A stretch of 64,000 nucleotides of DNA. Origin: Phorcus lineatus. Taxonomy: Eukaryota > Mollusca > Gastropoda > Trochida > Trochidae. The translations under genes were made by a program, and so were the position numbers. Below, piece after piece: positions 38,055 through 49,668 of the stretch (the first letter of the stretch is position 1; each line of letters opens with the position of its first letter). The notes under the pieces were generated by a model, which made no database searches, had not been told where the DNA came from, and saw nothing but the letters and a program-made list of their open reading frames with translations. The DNA lies in NCBI GenBank assembly GCA_921293015.1, contig OV121081.1, positions 52,043,877-52,107,876 of the forward strand. Direction: 5' to 3'.

Positions 38055-39114
38055 AACCTCTTTTTTGCGGATTTGACCTTTGTTTCGTTAGTCTGCATGA
38101 CATAAACGACCCGCGTTCAAACTCTGAATCGCTGATCGGTTAGACAATATCATGCTATACGGTATTTAGTGTCTTCGGAGACCTTATGTGTGCCCATTCA
38201 ATGAATGTTTAAAAAAGTGTTTGAAGTGTACGAAACCTATGTAAAATCATTCGTGAATCGGCAAGGGGAACATTTTATGAACAGAAAATGTTAGGGATAT
38301 ATGGACAATTTTTAAATAATGAATTACTTTATTGCTCTTTTGTTTCTTAATATACAAAGTCATAAGACATTGATTATCAAAACTCCAATGTCCCTTATTC
38401 ATGTGTTCAAGTGTGTGACCGCTTGGTAGCAATGCTCAGGGTAAGGGTGGATAACTCCTGTTCAACTATCTTCCAGCTGGAAGGAAAAAGGCTGGACAGT
38501 ACTACTGTATGTACCATTTGGTTTAGAAAACATCAGCAAATGTTTGCAGTTTTTATGAGATTTAATTAAAATCTAAAGAAGTTCAGACGTCCCATAATGA
38601 TCTTTCATGTACATTTGAAACTTTTCAGTTGGTTATTGTTTGCCTCAAAGTATTCAAAATATTTTTTAATTTAATTAAATCTCCTATTTCATATATATAA
38701 CTGCGCCTATTTTTTTTCAAAATTATTAACTGAAACATCTTCATTCTTTTCCTTTTCCGGACGATATGGTCGTCTAAATTACTTTGTTTTACTCGTGTGC
38801 ATAATAAATTTACTGATTTAGTGTCATCCTTTCCAATAGTTTAGTAAATATTTTTAAAGTTTGCATAGTCATCCTTTTCTTCTCCCGAAAATAAAAAACC
38901 AACATGATGTTCAGTTTGCTTTGGCTGAACACCTTGATAAATCACATCAAAAGTTTGTTTTATCTTTTTATATTTTACCATATTCATTATCAAAACCATT
39001 TAATAGGTAACTCGATCACAACATTTTCAGATGTTGGTTTCACTTTAATATATACCCTTGATTTATTTAACGTTTTATACTATTTTAAATTGGACAAACA
39101 TTAAACGCAACACA

Positions 39115-39327
39115 ATGGTATCAATGAAAAAAATTATAATTTGGGTTTCAGCAATTATGTTACTTAAACAGTCACGAGGGTTTTCCTTATTTCGACAAAA
39201 TGCAAAAATCACAAAAATACAAGAAAACCTTCCTAAGATTTATATAGATAAAAAGCATCGTGAACCTGAAAGTGTTGTAACTCTTGATTGTTATACGGGG
39301 CTATTAGAAATGACATCCAAATGCTGA
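39115..39327 (+). CDS. Small open frame with signal-peptide-like start, speculative
   Basis: The frame has 70 codons. The start MVSMKKIIIWVSAIMLL looks like a secretory signal. It is followed by a basic, lysine-rich middle and two cysteines near the C-terminus (LDCYTGLLEMTSKC). No family is recognised, and no splice partners or promoter are evident. It could be a small secreted peptide, a first exon or chance. Confidence 0.15.
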   Translation: MVSMKKIIIWVSAIMLLKQSRGFSLFRQNAKITKIQENLPKIYIDKKHREPESVVTLDCYTGLLEMTSKC

Positions 39328-41434
39328 GTGCTAAACTACAAACATTTGTTCTTATTATGGAAAAATTCTATTCTCCGATTGAGTGAAGAATCATGTTACA
39401 GAGCTGTCGGTAGTAGGGAAACACTGTCGTCAATAGCCTGACTTATATGTACTTTAAAGAGAAATTCGGAAACTAAGGCATCGTGTGTTCGAGGTGTTCA
39501 CGCCTCATCTCAGAAGTCTTGAGAGTGACTATGTCGGGGGAGTGCAGTTGAATATCGAAAGTTTGTTCATTTATTACTTTATCTCAGTGCAAATATCATG
39601 TAATTTAAGTTTGGATGTCAATATAATAGCTTTAGCAGATTTGACAAAGAAAAACCCTTTGTTCGCGTTATAATAACCATTCTTTAACTTATCTAGGGTT
39701 CATCTGGTCCCTCATGCAAAAGAAAACAGGGTGCTTATATTTGTGGTTTCATTAAAACTTATTTTTATTTTAAGCGCCGATGTAACGTTTTCTTACTTTT
39801 CACAATTACAAGACCAAATTGTATCTACAGGAACGTCAATATCATACCACTCTCGTTGTAAATTTTTAGTACTTTTCACTTCTAACCATCTGTTTGTATA
39901 AATTTGCCATGTTGTTAAAAAACCCATTGAATATTGCTAATCCTAGATGACTTCGACGTAGTGCAGGGAGATGGTTCATTTGCATAAATATATAGGGGGT
40001 CAACGACACCTGTTGGCTAAAGCCGATCATCCATAGTCGTAGAAAAAAAGTTCAAATATTTACTGGCGTCCATTAAAGTGTGAACACCTTTTGATTATTC
40101 AAGGGGTATTGATTCGCGTAGCTTAACTAAACATGAAACGTTCGATTGAGAACTGCTTCGTTTACTTGTGAGCTCACTCTGTGTACCTAAGCCGAGCGGC
40201 AACCAAATCTACACTATCAAATCTCCATTGAGTCTGTGTAAAACATTTCATGTTTCTGAGCCTTTTCGTTCTAAGAATAAGATAAAAATAGGGGTTTTAG
40301 GGTGTGATCCTCCTAGAATGATATGTGACCTAGAAGGTAAACCTTCTTTCTCTATCTCCCATCAAGGTATTGTTTGAATGTTGGCCTCGACATCATAATA
40401 TATTGTATTGTGTGCATTGTCATTTATCCATTGTGTTTTTGTAGGCCTATGGTTGACTTTGACACTTATACCGTGTTTGTTCAGTTTCCTGGCATTGTGT
40501 GCAACGTAACCTTGGTCCACATTTACTTTGTTTCGTCCATGACAGTTTGTGATGTAGCGTTTTATTCCTTAGAGTGACATCGAACATGTTACATGAAATA
40601 TCATATGGTTTTGATGCATGCCAAAGTATAACGTTTGCTGATTTTTGTTTAAATCATCTGACTATATCAACATATTCATCCTCAAAGGCCAATTTTCGTG
40701 TTTTCAATGATAGTCGGGCAAGGAACTTCCAATTTTTAACTCTGTGTTCCATCCACATATACTTTATTATATGGCATATTAAAGCATATGACACTTATTT
40801 TGTCTTATCATACGCTATAGATCAGTTATAAAAATCCAAAGCATTTTACTAATTGGCGACCGCCTTCTGCGGTACATTGTCCGGATTTCGATCTTAAATC
40901 AAGACAAAACTTTACATAGTATCTTTAATGAACTGATTACCATTGGAATAGCAATTTTCAGGAACAGTGAGTACTTCTCTAAAAATACATAACTTTGTGT
41001 CATTTGACATAATGGGACTCCAATAGCATACGTCATATGTCACTTTCACACTATGATGTTCTTTGCATAATAGGCTGTTTGAAAGGAGCGTAATGTTTTG
41101 AGAACATGTTATAAGGAACATGTGTGGAATAAGAAAATAAGATACGTATACCTAATAATTATTCTTGCTCCATTTTTAATCAACACATGTTCTTGATAGA
41201 TTAAGTTGGAGGAGTAAGCATATTTCTCAATAAAAAGTAGTTATCCAGAAAATATGGTCATTCTTATGTTTGCAACCTCTAAACGCCCTGAAAATGAAGG
41301 GAATATTTCATAAAGATGTTAATAGGTGGAATTTGTGCATTTAACTTACATGAATGTTTGTTTATTGATCTACTAAAAACTATCAACGTATTTTCCCTCG
41401 TATCTGCTGTTTTGAGAATTACGTTTGATTATTG

Positions 41435-41600
41435 GCGCACACCATTGTCCGGTTTTCAAGTATAAATTGCAGCTTAACCCTTCTTATTGTCTCCACACTG
41501 AACTGATCAGCAATACGATGTTTTTTCACTACGTCTTGATAAATCAATCCTATTTATAAAGTTTGACATATTGGATTCCAACGACATACTCAGTGGCCCA
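41435..41600 (-). repeat. Inverted degenerate copy of the 10797-11227 family
   Basis: Read on the minus strand it gives CACTGAGTATGTCGTTGG, then GTTCAGTGTGGAGACAATAA, then AAACCGGACAATGGTGTGCG, in the same order as the copies at 10797 and 12525. Confidence 0.55.
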
Positions 41601-43100
41601 TTAAAACACTTAATTTAACACTTGACCACATGATCAGTGGAACATCAGATGGCTACGTTCCTACACTCAGTCTCCGAAAAACAATTTTCAAAAAGATGAT
41701 TTTATTTAACATAACAAATAAGCCTCAGACACATTGGTATTTCAGATGTTGAATCCAAATCTAGACTTGCTTCTCAAGCGGCTATATAGTCGAAATATTG
41801 ACTGCAGTCTGCGTGTTAGAGAATGATAATACCTGTAATGTGTTTCTTGTGAACAGAGCTTCATTCACAGGTTTAACTCTGTGAAGTAAAAAATTAATAA
41901 CGCGAGGAGAAATGTTCCCACTTACTTTAAAACAACAGGTGAGTGACATGTGACATATGTATTTGCATTTAGGGGCCTGCTCTTATTTTCAAAGTACGGA
42001 CAGCTAACACGTTACATACACGAACATGTCTATGTAATTTTTTTTATGTTTACAGCAATTAAAGAATTGTAAATATATATTTAACAAAGAGCCAAAACTT
42101 AATTCGGTTGGTATTACCTAGGACATTACACTATACTCATGTAATAACTAATGTTATGGGAAATTATTAAAATAATCAAAAGCCATTCAAGATATGATAA
42201 AAATAGTAAGAATTGAAACATACAAAAAGAATCCAACGTATTCCACAAAGTAGAAATCGTACATATAAGTGGTTTCCGTTTTACCTTCGCCTAAAGGTCA
42301 GATCACGTGACCAAGCACCTGTTTCACCGGAGGAGTCAGTTTTACCATTCACTACACACAGAGACGGGATCGTTACACAGATGTATTCTACCTATCTCAC
42401 CTGGTGCTGTGACAAGTTTTGAGGTAGGATAAGCATGACATGGACAGCAATATTTTACCAAAATTATATGTACACTAGGTCTGAAGTAAATTCACATACA
42501 CCTGTTGCACCTTGGGAACAGGATATCCGATTCCATAAGGAAGTTTTGTAAATCTTGTAAGATACACGTGCAAATCTTCTGGTGTGTCAAAGCAAATTTG
42601 GAGCATTACGAATGATCATAACTGCAGGCAATGAGTTTGAAGTAAAATCTTGAATGTGTGACCAAAATGTATGTGAATGTGTGACCAAAATGTATATAGA
42701 ATGGATTTATTCGCGGATTGAACTTGACAACCATGCACGTACACAATGATTCAATTCTCAAAATAATTAGAATCCTTAATAGCGATAAAGGTACAGACGC
42801 TTTGGATATATGATTTTTCACTGCAGTTGTATATGGTCTCGCTTCAATGACTACATAACTGACTTATGCAGACGGACTGGTAAAGGGATGATGCTGGAAA
42901 CAAGACGAGTTTAACGTATCCCCACCTCTCTGCAGACTATTTATAGAACAAGTGAATCTGCAGAGTTCGGCCTTGTACCCACGTGATAATTGCCTGATGA
43001 TTTACAGCTTGTATTGAATAATGTATGCTCGTACATGCTGTCATAAACATGCGCACTATGAATAAGTCTATATACATTTTCAATCTTGTACATCAATGAG

Positions 43101-43124
43101 CACTACAGAAATGACTTGGTTTCC
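43101..43124 (+). repeat. Left terminal inverted repeat of the CACTA-like element
   Basis: A 24-bp terminus beginning CACTACAGAAATGACTTGGT. It is preceded by GAG and followed by a local palindrome-like GGTTTCCGGTGTACGGAAAC (overlapping its end). Confidence 0.85.
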
Positions 43125-43289
43125 GGTGTACGGAAACTAGCATGAAACGACATGGAAACCAATATTTCCACTTGGTTTCCGGACTTGGTTTTCATAGTTT
43201 CAATCTCGTTTCCGTGAACTTGAAACTCCCAAAAAATTACCCAGATCCGTCTGGTTTCCATCACGGAAACATTACACACTATCCAAGGG

Positions 43290-43760
43290 GGATCCAGTTG
43301 GTTTCCGTGATATTAGTTTATTGTTGGTTTCAACCTGGTTTCCATAATTAGGTTTACTGTAGGTTTCAACTTGGTTTCCATATTCTTTTAGTTTATTGCA
43401 GGTTTCAACTTGGTTTCCGTGTTTTAATTTACTGAAGGTTTCAACTTGGTTTCCATATTCTTTTGGTTTATTGTAGGTTTCAACTTGGTTTCCGTGTTTT
43501 AGTTTATTGTAGGTTTCAACTTGGTTTCCATATTCTTTTAGTTTATTGTAGGTTTCAACTTGGTTTCCGTGTTTTGGTTTATTGTAGGTTTCAACTAGGT
43601 TTCCGTGTTTTAGTTTATTGTAGGTTTCAACTAGGTTTCCATGTTCTTACTTTATTGTAGGTTTCAACTTGGTTTCCGTGTTTTAGTATATTTTCGGTTT
43701 CAACTTGGTTTCTATGTTCTTGGTTTACTGTAGGTTTCAACTTGGTTTCAGTGTGTTCAG
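43290..43760 (+). repeat. Left subterminal array, 36-39 bp units (about 13)
   Basis: Units read GGTTTCAACTTGGTTTCC followed by either GTGTTTTAGTTTATTGTA or CATATTCTTTTAGTTTATTG. The two variants alternate in places. The VYCRFQLGF-type open frame across it is a by-product of the repeat. Confidence 0.9.
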
Positions 43761-43779
43761 TGTATTTTGTTAGTTACTC

Positions 43780-45850
43780 ATCATTCGGTTACCCTGGTTA
43801 TCTCTCACATTCTAAGTGGGGTATCCTCCTATCATAAATAGTGCATGCAATGTAATCCATTAAAATCATAATGACAAAGATCATAGAAACAACAAATAAC
43901 TATTTATATAAAAATAGAATAATTTATTTTCAACATTCATTGAAAACACATATGATTCACTCATCAAAATATTCAACAATGCATGAATACATAGTCGACA
44001 TTTATTAACTAATATGTTAACCAAGTGACATAACATCCTGTTTTTTCCATTTTTCAAAATAAAACCCCAAATATGTGTATATATTACTATTCCTCCCTTG
44101 TTTGGAGGGTCATGTTAATGTAAAATAAAACAAGTAGTATGTCAATGCACCAACACTAAAGGTCTACATGCATCCATTTGTCATTGCTTTTATATGTTAC
44201 TTTAATATAAAACAAACGGTGGTCTCTGTCTGTTCTCTCGGGTCAGTTTAAGTGGCTTGTGCCTTATTAGTGCTCTCCAGTTTCTGAAATATAGACGATA
44301 TAGATTTAACAATCAGTAATATAATAACATACCTGACGCTAGAGTCATCCTGTATAACCATAATGAATTCTGGTTACTTTTCAAAACGATCAGCTTTTTC
44401 AAATGATTGTCGTCGATGGTAAAAATCTCAATCATTAATTTGTTGAATTTATATTCCACAAGTTCATTGCCTCAAAATGATTGAACGTCGTGACAATTAA
44501 CAGAGTGGTAGTCCAATGCCAAGAGTTACGTCATTATGACAGGAAATATATTCAGGATGACGGGTACATGGCGTGAAAATCCAATAGGTCTAATTAGAGA
44601 CCATTAAATTAAGAATTGAATTTAAGTGCGATTGCATTACATAATGGGCACCTGCTTGTCATAAAATTGAGAGTCCTTTGCCCAGTCTGAGTGTTGTGAA
44701 AACATTAGGAAGACGGCGTAATTGATGTACACATGCTACGGGAAAATGCGTGTAGCATCGTATTAAAACACTTTCTTTCGCTTGGAACAATACAAATAAC
44801 TTAAGGTACATTAAATAACAATTTATCGATGGTTACAGTTCTTTGGATAACCTTTTACGTTTAAACAGTTGTTAAAACAGCGAGATTTGTTGTTCTTTTT
44901 TCAAAAAGGAGGTTATAGGGTGACTACTAGCATGTCACGCGGCAGGACATGCACACCTCAGTGACCACGGACCCTTTCAGTTCTGCTCACTGATCCTTAT
45001 TACTTGTACCTGGTGTTTCGAAAAAGCTGTCCTAAAGATGTTTATCGGCCGATTTCGAAAATTTATATTTAAGTCACAGGCAAGTTGTTAAATACATTTT
45101 AATGCATCACGAAACTTTCCATGAGTCATTTCAGTCAATCTTTAAGATTTTTTTACACATAAATAAAGCATTAGTTTTGTATCTATAATGTGTTTATATA
45201 TTCATTATGTATGGTTTAAACATATTTTTATTCATATAAGAATCTGGTTCGGTAAACAAGCAAGTCTTTGCTTTTATGAATACCTCACCAGTACAAAACG
45301 TAATAAGCAAAGTTCACAAGAACGAGACAAATAAAATAGAACAAAATACAAGAAAAATTCAGCATGACTTAATATGTATGGGTACAAAATTAGGTGACAA
45401 AGCGCTTGCAGTTGCTTTTTATGATAATAAATCCATTTTACATTTCAAATCGCTTGCTCTTGCAAATATATTGGTGTAATGATTCCAAGATTTTTTCATT
45501 TTCACTACTGGTAGTTGATGATAATTCATTATGTATTACGGTACTGCATATGGGCTTGAGGTTTTTGTGATTAAAAAAAGACTTGACTTCAATTATATGT
45601 TTGACTATTGGAAACGTTATATGTTTTTTTTTTAATAAGTGTCCACTTTACTATCAGAATTGATTTATTCAATTTTCAAATTTCTTATTTTCAGTTCTCA
45701 TTAAAAACCAAAACAACATTGGACATGATTATTATCTAAACTCTTCAGAAATATTGCAATTTCTTTTTATAAAGGCAGTAGTTTTACACATCAACATTAT
45801 TATTAGCTTATCTCTTAATTGAAAACACTTTTTGCTTAATGCCGACTGCT
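43780..45850. other. Interior of the CACTA-like element without recognised genes
   Basis: AT-rich. No transposase, DDE-type or zinc-finger motif is recognised, and the longest open frame is under 70 codons. Confidence 0.5.
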
Positions 45851-45908
45851 GTTTTATTTACTTACATTTTTTATTCTTTTGCAGACAACATGTGGGCCTC
45901 TAATTTAA

Positions 45909-46997
45909 CACTCTTTTGTCTTCTTAGATAGTCCCTCTTGTTTGTCCAAATTCTCCCAAATGCCTCTGAAATGAAAATTTGATCTTGTAATGGTTGCAAG
46001 GGAAAAGACAATGCCACAAGAAATATGTACATTTCAAGATATTTCATTATGATCTAGCTTTATTATTCAGGATTGACCACAAATCCAAATTGTTCATAAA
46101 AACATTTAAGTTGCATTGTATGGTTCATTAAAGCAGATGTGAATGCAAGGACTCTGTATTTGGATATCAAGCACCTGACTGTGGTTAGGTTATCATATTG
46201 TTTTGACATGTTGTACTGATTTTTTTCAAGATGCCATACCTTAACTCCTGGTCATCTTCGCCACTTTCTTCATTCCTTCCTCATCATCTGCTGTTCTGCA
46301 TTAGAGATAAAGGATGAGTGCTACATTTTAACCAACGTGACAGTTATATAAAAAAATCAATACTTCAATTATAGACACTACAATGTAATATTTAGATCAG
46401 ACGACAACTAGTGATATAGTGTTGCCCATATGTATACATAAAGTTGTGAAGTCACAATGTTAGCACCCCGAGCACAATGCCTACCATGGCAGATATTTAC
46501 AGATTTCAAACAAAGATTGATAATGTAGATATAGAACATCTTTTAACAGTTGTTCATTGCTAAAAAATTTTAACAGTTGTTCATTGCTAAAAATTTTTAA
46601 CATGATCATTTCACATTGTGTCACAATTATACTTAAATGTTAACTTGGTAATATAAAGAATTCATTTTACCACTCAACGCATATTTTGTAACATAAAACA
46701 TTTACGTCACTGGGTAGCATGCACTTAGATGCACAAGATACCCTATTTAACTTTTAGCGAAACATTGATCAGGCCATGGCCGTGAATAGAAATGGGCCTT
46801 GCCACTTTAATCCAATCTATGAAAAGAAATTTTTTTAAATCTTATTCAAATCCTCTTTTCTTCTCGCGCAAATAACCGTACAATTTTCATAAATGCTGCT
46901 GAGTAATTTACTGTACCTGGTATGGCTGCGCTGGACGAGTGTTTTCGACATCCCGAACTTGATGTTCCAAAGCTTCTAGTGTTGTTTTCGCTGCCAT
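45909..46997 (-). CDS. Possible divergent gene inside the CACTA-like element (exon structure uncertain)
   Basis: A well-formed first exon lies at 46997-46917: ATG in an AAAAAATGGC context, then 27 codons (MAAKTTLEALEHQVRDVENT..) and a donor CAG|GTACAG. Two further exon-like segments follow on the same strand. One is 46295-46240 (acceptor ATGCAG, donor AAG|GTATGG). The other starts after TTTCATTTCAG near 45968 and ends at a TAA near 45909, with an AATAAA-type signal about 50 bp on. Joined simply in phase, the middle segment carries two adjacent TGA codons. In another frame it reads DDEEGMKKVAKMTRS and stops. So either an exon is missing from my model or the gene is broken. I do not recognise the family. 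Confidence 0.35.
46547..46604 (+). repeat. Short tandem duplication, 29 bp x 2
   Basis: TTTTAACAGTTGTTCATTGC followed by CTAAAAA occurs twice in a row. Confidence 0.8.
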
Positions 46998-47260
46998 TTT
47001 TTCGATCAAAACGAAACGAAAGAGGGTTTTTTGAACTTTGTTTTTTTACATATGAGATTGTGTTAACGTGAAGGAGTCGACCCTGTGTACTTTCAAAACA
47101 ACTTCTCCGCAGGTAACGAGACAAAATGGCGGCGAGAGGGGCATTGTGGGTCAAAACAATTACCTAATTCTTTTTTAAATTGACAACTTTAAAGCAATGA
47201 CCTGGACCAAAGTTGGTTGTGATTGCAAATAGTATTATAAAAAGGTCCCTCTTGATTATA
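46998..47260. promoter_or_regulatory. Putative bidirectional promoter between two divergent cargo genes
   Basis: Only 263 bp separate the two start codons. The interval includes AAAATGGCGGC (47123-47133), which matches the YY1-type element found near starts of housekeeping genes, followed by a GCATTGTGGG motif. There is no TATA box in either direction that I would trust. A short GC-richer patch stands out against AT-rich flanks. Confidence 0.45.
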
Positions 47261-49064
47261 ATGGCATTGTTTAAACAACATTTCACAACTTCGCGTGTCC
47301 CCGGATTACTGATTCGTTACTTCCGGTCAAGCTTTTCAACACACAAGGGGCGTACCGACGCAGGTAAGTCACGTGTGTTTTTACAGTTGCTTGAGTTTAG
47401 AATAGGGTCCTGTTGCCGACAGATAATGACTTGACACTAATTAATCGTTAACAACTTGAACTCAATGTCATGTCAGGCGAACTAATATTGATTTGGTTTC
47501 GAAACATTACTTACCAATGCGAATTGACACAAGAGGTACATTTATTCCCGTTGAAAGAAAGCGATTTTAGAAAATTCCAATGCTGTAAGTAACCTGTTGA
47601 TATAAAATAACCAACTCTGCCGTAATGGACTTAGACTGTAAATCGCAGCTGCAACAAAGGAATTTTTATTGAGGCCTTATGGCATGTACTATCATTTCTC
47701 GAATAGAACATTTTACATCATTCAAAAAAGAATGGAATAACTGTCATAACATATTTATAACTATGTACAGCAACTCTTTCAACATTAAGGATATGAAGAA
47801 GATTGATAAATAAAATGAATACCACTTTATATGATACAGGTCCAGAGGATGAAAGTGTAACAGCCATGGTTGATTATGATAATAACAAAGAGGTCAGTTT
47901 GTGAAAACTTTATTTTAAAATAATCTGTTAATATAGTTTTGACTTTTGCTATTCAAAAGTATATCGAGATGAAATGAACTAAACTGTAATACACTGTGAA
48001 AAAACCCAACTTATTGATTTCTGTGTAACATACATATTGTGTCCTAGTAAGATTTCACAGTGTTTTAACTTATTTGTGTGAATGAAGAGACATGTATTTC
48101 ATTTTCAGAAACTTTTTTTCATGACTATGTAGTTTTATAACTTCTCCATCCTTTGTCAATGTTCAACCTATGTGATAACAGAAATATTTTTTGAAAGGGT
48201 ATGTCTTATCAAAACTAGATACTTTCAATATTGTTTATCAAAAACATTCTATCATTTTGTAACCATACAAAATGTTATCTCATAGGATCTGGATGGGGTG
48301 TTCTGTTACCATTTTGACAAGTATGTGAGTCATACCAGTGAGACCAGAAGCAACCACCTGGGCGGCGAACAGGAGCCACTGGTCAAGAAGGTATGCAAGC
48401 TTGAGCTTAACTTCAGGTCTGAACTTTAACTCATTTAGGAGATAATCTAACTCATTTATTGTTTTCTGTATTTTCTGTTTATCTTAAATGAAGTTTTCAT
48501 TAGTTTGGATAAACTCTAATTACTGGCATATGCATTTGTCATCAAATCATCTTTTGTCATCTAAACCAATTCTATATTAAATAGAATTTATCATTATGAG
48601 ATTATCAGACATGTAACTACTGTACCTTTACAAATGATAAGTAGTCAAATTGGCCCCTGATAATTTGGCCATCTGATCAAATGTACATAAAATATATTTA
48701 CATTAAATAAATCCAAGTATACAATAAATACACCATAAAGCTGATAACGTTGTCATGTTCTTGGATAAGTAGTATGTTCTTAGTCAAGAACTAATATCAA
48801 TAACATGTATTCAATTCACCAACTATAGAAACTTATATATGCTGTATGATATCAATAATCATTAAAGTAATATTAAAGTAATGTTTCCATGTACCTATGG
48901 CAGTATCATTACTTTTAATTACTACAACATTACTTATGTTAAGTGATTGTCATTTACAGATTCAGATTAGACGGATCCACAAGACATACCTACAGCAGAT
49001 ACCAACCTTGGATAGTTACAATCAATATCAGCCTGGCAAAACCTCATACCAAGTCAGAGTATAA
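47261..49064 (+). CDS. Unidentified small gene, four exons, mitochondrial-type leader
   Basis: Coding exons are 47261-47363, 47840-47892, 48286-48390 and 48960-49064. All introns are GT-AG (GTAAGT, GTCAGT, GTATGC) and the phases (1,0,0) fit, giving about 121 aa. The N-terminus MALFKQHFTTSRVPGLLIRY has arginines, serines and hydrophobics but no acidic residue. This is typical of a mitochondrial import signal. Exon 2 is acidic (PEDESVTAMVDYDNN), exon 3 contains LDGVFCYHFDKYVSHT, and exon 4 is basic and ends YQVRV. I do not recognise the family, and it is not a transposase. A poly(A) signal (AATAAA, about 49243) lies just before the right repeat array. An in-frame ATG exists upstream at 47213, but the chosen start gives the better leader. 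Confidence 0.6.
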
Positions 49065-49311
49065 ACCAAGAAGACGACTGGACATACATATAGTGTGACT
49101 TATTATGTAATGAAATGTTCAATCCCTGATTGTAAAGTAGCTCAATTTGTCTTTTTTTCAAAGTGTTACATCAATAAGTAAGAGAAACCAACCGTGAAGA
49201 GTATCCTAATGATTTTTTTTTTACATTGATACCTTGTTATATTAATAAAAGTCTAAAATAGGTTCCAGAAGCAAAGCAACCTACTTGAATAGAATCTGTG
49301 AGTTACGTTGG

Positions 49312-49620
49312 TACCAGAATACCAGGTCATTTAGTTTCCACTTGGTTTCCATGCACGGATATACATAACAGATGAGATTCCAATATGGAAACCAACTGGA
49401 TACCCAGTCATTTAGTTTCCACTTGGTTTCCATGAACGGATATACATAACAGATGAGATTCCAATATGGAAACCAACTGGATACCCAGTCATTTAGTTTC
49501 CACTTGGTTTCCTGATACGGAAATACATAGATCAGAGAATCCAAAATGGAAACCAACTGGATACGAAGTCACTTAGTTTCAGTGAATGGATACAAGCTGG
49601 ATACCCAAATTACACACTTT
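49312..49620 (+). repeat. Right subterminal array, 81-bp units (about 3.5)
   Basis: Units step at 49326, 49407, 49488 and 49568 and contain GTCATTTAGTTTCCACTTGG, GGATATACATAACAGATGAG and GGAAACCAACTGGATACC. The core ACTTGGTTTCC is shared with the left array and with the TIR itself. Confidence 0.9.
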
Positions 49621-49641
49621 CCCGTTGGTTTCCGGAATTCA

Positions 49642-49665
49642 GGAAACCAAGTCATTTCTGTAGTG
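49642..49665 (-). repeat. Right terminal inverted repeat of the CACTA-like element
   Basis: A perfect inverted copy of the left 24 bp, ending in CTGTAGTG, followed by GAG. Confidence 0.85.
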
Positions 49666-49668
49666 GAG

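Larger units (their letters stand above)
38055..43100. other. CAO2 downstream region, mostly without genes
   Basis: AT-rich. It contains two repeat-core copies (about 40855-40915 and 41380-41600) and one short signal-peptide-like open frame (39115-39327, listed separately). No other coding signal is supported. Confidence 0.5.
43101..49665. mobile_element. CACTA/EnSpm-like element, 6.6 kb, with gene cargo
   Basis: The left end CACTACAGAAATGACTTGGT (24 bp, 43101-43124) is repeated perfectly and inverted at 49642-49665. GAG sits immediately outside each end (43098-43100, 49666-49668). CACTA termini, a 3-bp target duplication and repeat arrays just inside the ends are the defining traits of CACTA/EnSpm transposons. 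No transposase-sized frame is present, so it is non-autonomous. The interior holds a four-exon gene on the plus strand and at least one exon of a divergent gene, separated by a promoter-like region. I judge it to be one element, because the ends face inward in opposite orientation and share a duplication. A chance match of GAG has odds of about 1 in 64, so the TIR is the stronger evidence. Confidence 0.8.

Noticed and set aside
43463-43660. Open frame repeating VYCRFQLGF
   Set aside because: It follows the 36-39 bp subterminal tandem array of the CACTA-like element; unit lengths divisible by three keep it open.
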